Positions 60,410 through 64,000 of a DNA stretch of 64,000 nt are shown piece by piece. The stretch is from Burkholderia cenocepacia (lineage in GTDB: Bacteria; Pseudomonadota; Gammaproteobacteria; Burkholderiales; Burkholderiaceae): assembly GCF_014211915.1 (NCBI RefSeq), contig NZ_CP060040.1, positions 2,170,001 to 2,234,000 of the forward strand, in the 5' to 3' direction. The notes beneath the pieces were generated by a model. That model saw only the letters and a list, made by a program, of their open reading frames with translations. It made no database searches and had not been told where the DNA came from. Position numbers and translations under genes: made by a program. Numbering within the stretch: position 1 is the first letter of the stretch; every line of letters begins with the position of its first letter.

Positions 60410-61351
60410 TCAGTCAGCGTACGCGACCGACCGATCGCGCCCGAGCCGCTTCGCACGATAGAGCGCGGCGTCGGCCTCGTTGACGAGTACGTCGCAGGTC
60501 AGCGCGCCGGCTTTCGCGCAGGCGCCGCCGACGCTCGCCGTGACCGGCACGCTGACGCCCTCGGCATCGACCGGCATGCTGCCGATCGCCTCGCGCACCT
60601 TGTCGGCCACCCGCATCGCCTCGTCGAGATTCGTGCACGGCAGCAGCAGCGCGAATTCCTCGCCGCCGAAACGCCCGAACGTATCCTGCGCGCGCACGAT
60701 CGACGCGACGCGGCGCGCGGTCTCGCGCAGCACGGCGTCGCCCGCCGCATGCCCGAAGCGGTCGTTGATCGTCTTGAAGTGATCGAGGTCGAACAGCAGC
60801 ACCGACAGGTCGCCGCCGTAGCGCTGCCAGCGCGCGAATTCGTCGCCGAGCCGCGCCTCGAAGAAGCGCCGGTTCGCGATGCCGGTCAGCCCGTCGCGGT
60901 TCGCGTGTTCGCGCAGCTTCGCGACCGCTTCCTCGCGCTCTCGTTGCATCACGCTCACGTGCGTGACGTCCGAGATCGTCACGCACACGGCCTCGACGTC
61001 GCGGCCGCGCGTGAGCGGCATGAACGTGCAGTCCTGCTGCATGTAGTCGACGCCGCCCGTGATCGGCCGGTCATGCTCGAAGCGGAACAGGTAGGGCCGC
61101 TGCTCCCACGAGCTGAACGCGAAGCTGCCAAGCTGGAACACGCTCTCGAGCTTGCGCGACAGCCACGCGCGCGGCAGGTCCGGAAAGCGGTCGAAGATGT
61201 TGCGGCCGATCACGTCGGCGGCCGGGATGCCGCTGTGGTCCTGCATGAAGCGATTCCACATCAGGACGGTCATCGAACGGTCGAGCACGAACAGGCCGAA
61301 GCCGACCCGCTCGATCACGAGGTCGCTCAGCGACGGGGCGGCGGCCGTCAT
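60410..61351 (-). CDS. PAS-GGDEF diguanylate cyclase
   Basis: A 313-residue soluble cyclase: a PAS domain (VGFGLFVLDRSMTVLMWNR, DVIGRNIFDRFPDL) and a GGDEF domain with an intact GGEEF site and an I-site RAQD five residues before it. It should make c-di-GMP in response to a PAS-detected cue. Its ATG overlaps the stop of the CheC-like gene by four bases, so it is translated as the third member of a three-gene operon. Confidence 0.92.
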   Translation of the reverse strand: MTAAAPSLSDLVIERVGFGLFVLDRSMTVLMWNRFMQDHSGIPAADVIGRNIFDRFPDLPRAWLSRKLESVFQLGSFAFSSWEQRPYLFRFEHDRPITGGVDYMQQDCTFMPLTRGRDVEAVCVTISDVTHVSVMQREREEAVAKLREHANRDGLTGIANRRFFEARLGDEFARWQRYGGDLSVLLFDLDHFKTINDRFGHAAGDAVLRETARRVASIVRAQDTFGRFGGEEFALLLPCTNLDEAMRVADKVREAIGSMPVDAEGVSVPVTASVGGACAKAGALTCDVLVNEADAALYRAKRLGRDRSVAYAD

Positions 61352-61974
61352 AGCGCGGACAGCAACGCGTCGAGCGCGTCGCCCATCAGCCGGATCGAAT
61401 CCTCGGCCATCAGCATCACGAAATGCGCGCGGAACGTGTGGTCCTCGAGCCCGAAGTTCACCTCGAGCAGCAGCGCGACGCTCCACCCCAGTTCGTTCGG
61501 CTGGAAGACGTCGTCGAACGACACGTTCGCACCGAGCAGCCCCGGCGGAAAGAACACGGGCTTGCGGCCGAGTTCGTCGAGGATCGACGCGACGCAGGCG
61601 CCCATCAGCACGTTCGCGACGTCGAACACGATCTCGTCCGGCGTCGCCATCCCGCCGTACACGCCGTCGCCGAACGTGCGGTCGACGACCGACATGAGCC
61701 GCGCGACACCCGCCGTGCGGCACAGCACGATCGCCTCGCCCTTGATGTCGGAACGGAAGCCCTGGCGCACGGCGGTCACGTTGTCGTGGATGCCCGTCAT
61801 CTCGCGCAGCGCGTCGCCCGCGTCGGCCGCTTTCACGACGCGCACGCGCGGCACCGACAACTCGATGAAATGCCCGAGCAACAACGCCAGCCGCGCGGCG
61901 GCGCGGCCCATTGCAAGGTTGGCGATTTCCTGCAACGCGTCGCGTTGCTCCGCCGTGAACACCGATTCAGGCAT
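61348..61974 (-). CDS. CheC-like phosphatase
   Basis: A 208-residue protein of the CheC/CheX/FliY phosphatase family. It has the N-terminal site LQEIANLAMGRAAARLALLL (ExxN) and a second CheC half IVFDVANVLMGACVASILDE (DxxN). The family dephosphorylates CheY-type response regulators. The receiver gene immediately upstream, overlapping by 8 bases, is its likely partner, and the cyclase downstream links the unit to c-di-GMP. ATG 61974 is used; 61983 would also be in frame. Confidence 0.85.
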   Translation of the reverse strand: MPESVFTAEQRDALQEIANLAMGRAAARLALLLGHFIELSVPRVRVVKAADAGDALREMTGIHDNVTAVRQGFRSDIKGEAIVLCRTAGVARLMSVVDRTFGDGVYGGMATPDEIVFDVANVLMGACVASILDELGRKPVFFPPGLLGANVSFDDVFQPNELGWSVALLLEVNFGLEDHTFRAHFVMLMAEDSIRLMGDALDALLSAL

Positions 61975-62335
61975 ACAACCCATACTCCTTGAGAATGGGC
62001 AGCAATGCCTCCGACGTCACGGGCTTGGCAACGAATGCGATCGCGCCCAATTCACGCACGCGTGCTTGCGCCTGCGGCTGGATATCGGCGGATACCACGA
62101 TCACGAACGTGTTCAGATCTTCGTGGCGCAGTGTTTCCAGGACCTGATATCCGCTCATGTCGGGCATCGTCAGGTCCAGAAACATCACGGAAGCTTTGCC
62201 GTCACGATAGAGCGCCAAGGCCTCGCGACCATTCGCTGCATACGCGACGTCAACGTCCCAGTCTCCCGGCAGCGCCTTTGTCAGAAGTTTGCGAGCGAGC
62301 AGCGAATCGTCGGCAATTACAATCGGCAAAGGCAT
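61967..62335 (-). CDS. CheY-like single-domain response regulator
   Basis: A 122-residue receiver without output domain. It has the acidic pair in PIVIADDSLLARKLL, phosphoacceptor Asp about residue 54 in VMFLDLTMPDMSGYQ, the conserved Thr/Ser in VIVVSADIQ, and the Lys in FVAKPVTSE. It is the first gene of the receiver/CheC/GGDEF operon. Its phosphate donor is not encoded adjacent on the same strand; the kinase starting at 62807 on the other strand is a candidate. The start at ATG 62335 lacks a clear ribosome site but is the natural beginning of the domain. Confidence 0.92.
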   Translation of the reverse strand: MPLPIVIADDSLLARKLLTKALPGDWDVDVAYAANGREALALYRDGKASVMFLDLTMPDMSGYQVLETLRHEDLNTFVIVVSADIQPQAQARVRELGAIAFVAKPVTSEALLPILKEYGLYA

Positions 62336-62806
62336 GGGGCGATGCGGTATACGGAATGGTCTCTCTCGCGTTAACGACCGCGCGGCGCTCTTCTTTAGTG
62401 CCTTGCGTTTCGGGCGCGGCCAACCGCCTTGCGACCAGGCACGGGCGCCGCGACGCAGGTGCGCGCGACGCACCGCGCGGCAATCGCCGACGGGCGCATG
62501 TATCTGTCATAGGGAAAGCAAGGCGCGATTCTCGGAGTAAACCGGAGGCGATGCAACTCGCCATTTTCACCATTTCGAACAGAATCGGTCCGATCGCGCG
62601 TGATTCCGAAAACAGCCGCGACCATTTTCGAGATAAGCACGCAAAATTTTTCCTTGTGTACGTTTGCGCTGCCGGATTCGTCGCGTTTTCAATCTGACGG
62701 TTTACCTCTGTCATATACGACAGGTTTGCGCCCGTACGGCACCGCACGGCGGACCGCCGCAACTCGTTTATGATGGCAGACACCTCTGCCTCACCCGCTT
62801 TCCTCG
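62336..62806. other. Divergent promoter region of receiver and kinase genes
   Basis: About 470 bases without a gene; AT-rich from about 62540 to 62720. It contains a direct repeat TCTGTCATA at 62501-62509 and 62707-62715, the second inside an inverted repeat CTGTC-ATATAC-GACAG (62708-62723). These may be control sites for one or both divergent genes. Confidence 0.45.
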
Positions 62807-64000
62807 ATGACGTCCGAACGGCCTGCCGACTCCCGCGCCCCTGCCCCTTCTCCCGCCGACGACTGGCAGGATGACGGCAGCTACGCGTCCGGCGCACCCG
62901 AGCACGATTTCGCGGTGCGCCGCGTGACGCTGATCGTGCTGCTCGTCGCGGCGATCGTGCTGCCGTGCATCTACGTGGTGGTGATGGCGTACAACGACCT
63001 GAAGGCGCGCGAGGCCGCCGCGAGCGACGTGACGATGCGCACGGTGCGGGTCGCCGAGGAACACGCGCTCAAGGTGTTCGACCTGAGCGAAACGCTCGAT
63101 GCGCGCATCGTCGACCTCGTGCAGGACATGGACGACGCGACCGTGCGCAGCAAGGAGTCCGACATCCACGAAGCGCTGAACACGATCGGCGGCGGCTATC
63201 CGCAGGTGGCTGCCGTGTCGATCTTCGGCGCAAGCGGGATGCTGCTCGCCAACAGCCTCTACTATCCGGCGCCCTATGCGTCGATCGCGAACCGCGACGA
63301 TTTCGCCGGCATCCGCGACGGCAAGGTCATCGAACACATCTCGCGGCTGATGATGGGGCCGCTCAAGCTCGAGAACATTCCCGTCTTCAACACCGGCGTC
63401 GCGCGACGCCATAGCGACGGTTCGTTCGCCGGCATGGTGTCGATCGCGCTGAAGTCGTCGTATTTCAATGCGTTCTACCGCGACCTGCTCGGCGGCGCGA
63501 GCACGCCGATGACGATGGCGCTCGCGCGCTCGGACGGCGCGGTGATCGCGTCGTATCCGCCGCCGCCGTCGCTCGCGCACACCGATCGCTCGGTCACGTT
63601 CGGCAACCCGCGCAACGATCCGCGCGCGGGCGTGGTGCGCGTGGGCCACGACGGCGCGAGCAGCGAGATCGTCGCGTATCGCCAGGTCGGCAGCTATCCC
63701 GTCTACGTGACCTGCGCGTACCGCACGTCGGCGATCTGGCATGAATGGTACGAACACCTGAGCGTGCTGTTCATCTCGATGTTCGCGCCGTCGGTCGCGC
63801 TGTGGTCCGTGATCTGGCTGTCGCTCAAGCGGCTGAAGGCGGAAGAGGAAGCGTGGGACCGCTGGCAGGCCGAAGCGTCGATGCGGCGCTCGATCGAATC
63901 GGCGTACCGGCAGTCGCGCAAGATGCAGGCGCTCGGCAACCTCGTCGGCAGCGTCGCGCACGACTTCAACAACCTGCTGATGATCATCTCGAGCAACGTG
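62807..64000 (+). CDS. Membrane sensor histidine kinase (cut by window end)
   Basis: The first 398 residues of a kinase. After an acidic N-terminus there is a membrane helix (VTLIVLLVAAIVLPCIYVVV), a periplasmic Cache/PDC-type sensor of about 260 residues, a second membrane segment (LFISMFAPSVALWSVIWLSL), and the start of a HisKA domain with phosphoacceptor His in NLVGSVAHDFNNLLMI. The HDFNNLL box is typical of hybrid kinases that carry a C-terminal receiver, so a REC domain is expected beyond the window. It is divergent from the CheY/CheC/GGDEF operon and may feed it. Confidence 0.9.
   Translation, partial: MTSERPADSRAPAPSPADDWQDDGSYASGAPEHDFAVRRVTLIVLLVAAIVLPCIYVVVMAYNDLKAREAAASDVTMRTVRVAEEHALKVFDLSETLDARIVDLVQDMDDATVRSKESDIHEALNTIGGGYPQVAAVSIFGASGMLLANSLYYPAPYASIANRDDFAGIRDGKVIEHISRLMMGPLKLENIPVFNTGVARRHSDGSFAGMVSIALKSSYFNAFYRDLLGGASTPMTMALARSDGAVIASYPPPPSLAHTDRSVTFGNPRNDPRAGVVRVGHDGASSEIVAYRQVGSYPVYVTCAYRTSAIWHEWYEHLSVLFISMFAPSVALWSVIWLSLKRLKAEEEAWDRWQAEASMRRSIESAYRQSRKMQALGNLVGSVAHDFNNLLMIISSNV

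Overview
The window comes from a high-GC betaproteobacterium, almost certainly Burkholderia sensu lato and probably the Burkholderia cepacia complex. Coding regions show strong G/C at third codon positions, so the antisense strands carry long shadow frames. Typical Burkholderia families are present: OmpC-type porin, HpnD/E/F/G/N hopanoid genes, Azospirillum-like L-arabinose genes and many LysR/GntR/LacI/MarR regulators. I see no rRNA, tRNA, CRISPR array, phage or recognisable insertion sequence.

Layout. 0.1-7.1 kb: a GNAT acetyltransferase, a Tat-exported GH28 pectinase-like enzyme, an orphan CS1-type pilin-like protein, and a diaminopropionate ammonia-lyase/M20D amidohydrolase pair with a divergent Lrp regulator. 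7.2-16.6 kb (minus strand): a hydroxycinnamate (ferulate) cluster with tannase/feruloyl-esterase lipoprotein, porin, AAHS-type MFS transporter, feruloyl-CoA synthase, vanillin dehydrogenase, feruloyl-CoA hydratase/lyase and MarR regulator. The same inverted repeat, ATCAGG-N3-CCTGAT, lies upstream of both the transporter and the hydratase. 16.65-18.5 kb: an AT-rich insertion with a DUF6402-like gene and a frameshifted small membrane-protein gene. 18.5-28.1 kb: a non-phosphorylative L-arabinose operon (lactonase, ABC transporter, dehydrogenase, two dehydratases) with divergent LysR.

28.1-39.9 kb: OsmC protein, GntR regulator, a decayed TetR gene, then a LacI-controlled ABC sugar uptake operon with a GH42 beta-galactosidase, and a SnoaL/LysR divergent pair. 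40-44.6 kb: RhlE helicase, a deleted remnant of glycolate oxidase glcF, intact glcG and malate synthase G (glcB). 45-48.9 kb: a membrane diguanylate cyclase and a NarL-type two-component pair. 49.2-58.7 kb: hopanoid biosynthesis and transport genes (hpnM, hpnN, mlaA, hpnG, shc, hpnE, hpnD), with squalene-hopene cyclase split by a one-base frameshift. 59-64 kb: a small conserved protein, an alpha/beta hydrolase, a PAS-GGDEF/CheC/CheY-like operon, and the start of a Cache-domain histidine kinase that runs off the window.

The overall theme is an accessory-replicon region that feeds plant-derived carbon (pectin, ferulate esters, arabinose, galactosides) into central metabolism, plus envelope hopanoids and c-di-GMP signalling. 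Several single-base frame breaks sit in G or C runs, so assembly error has to be separated from true decay; the glcF and TetR remnants also carry a deletion or a nonsense codon and look genuinely decayed.
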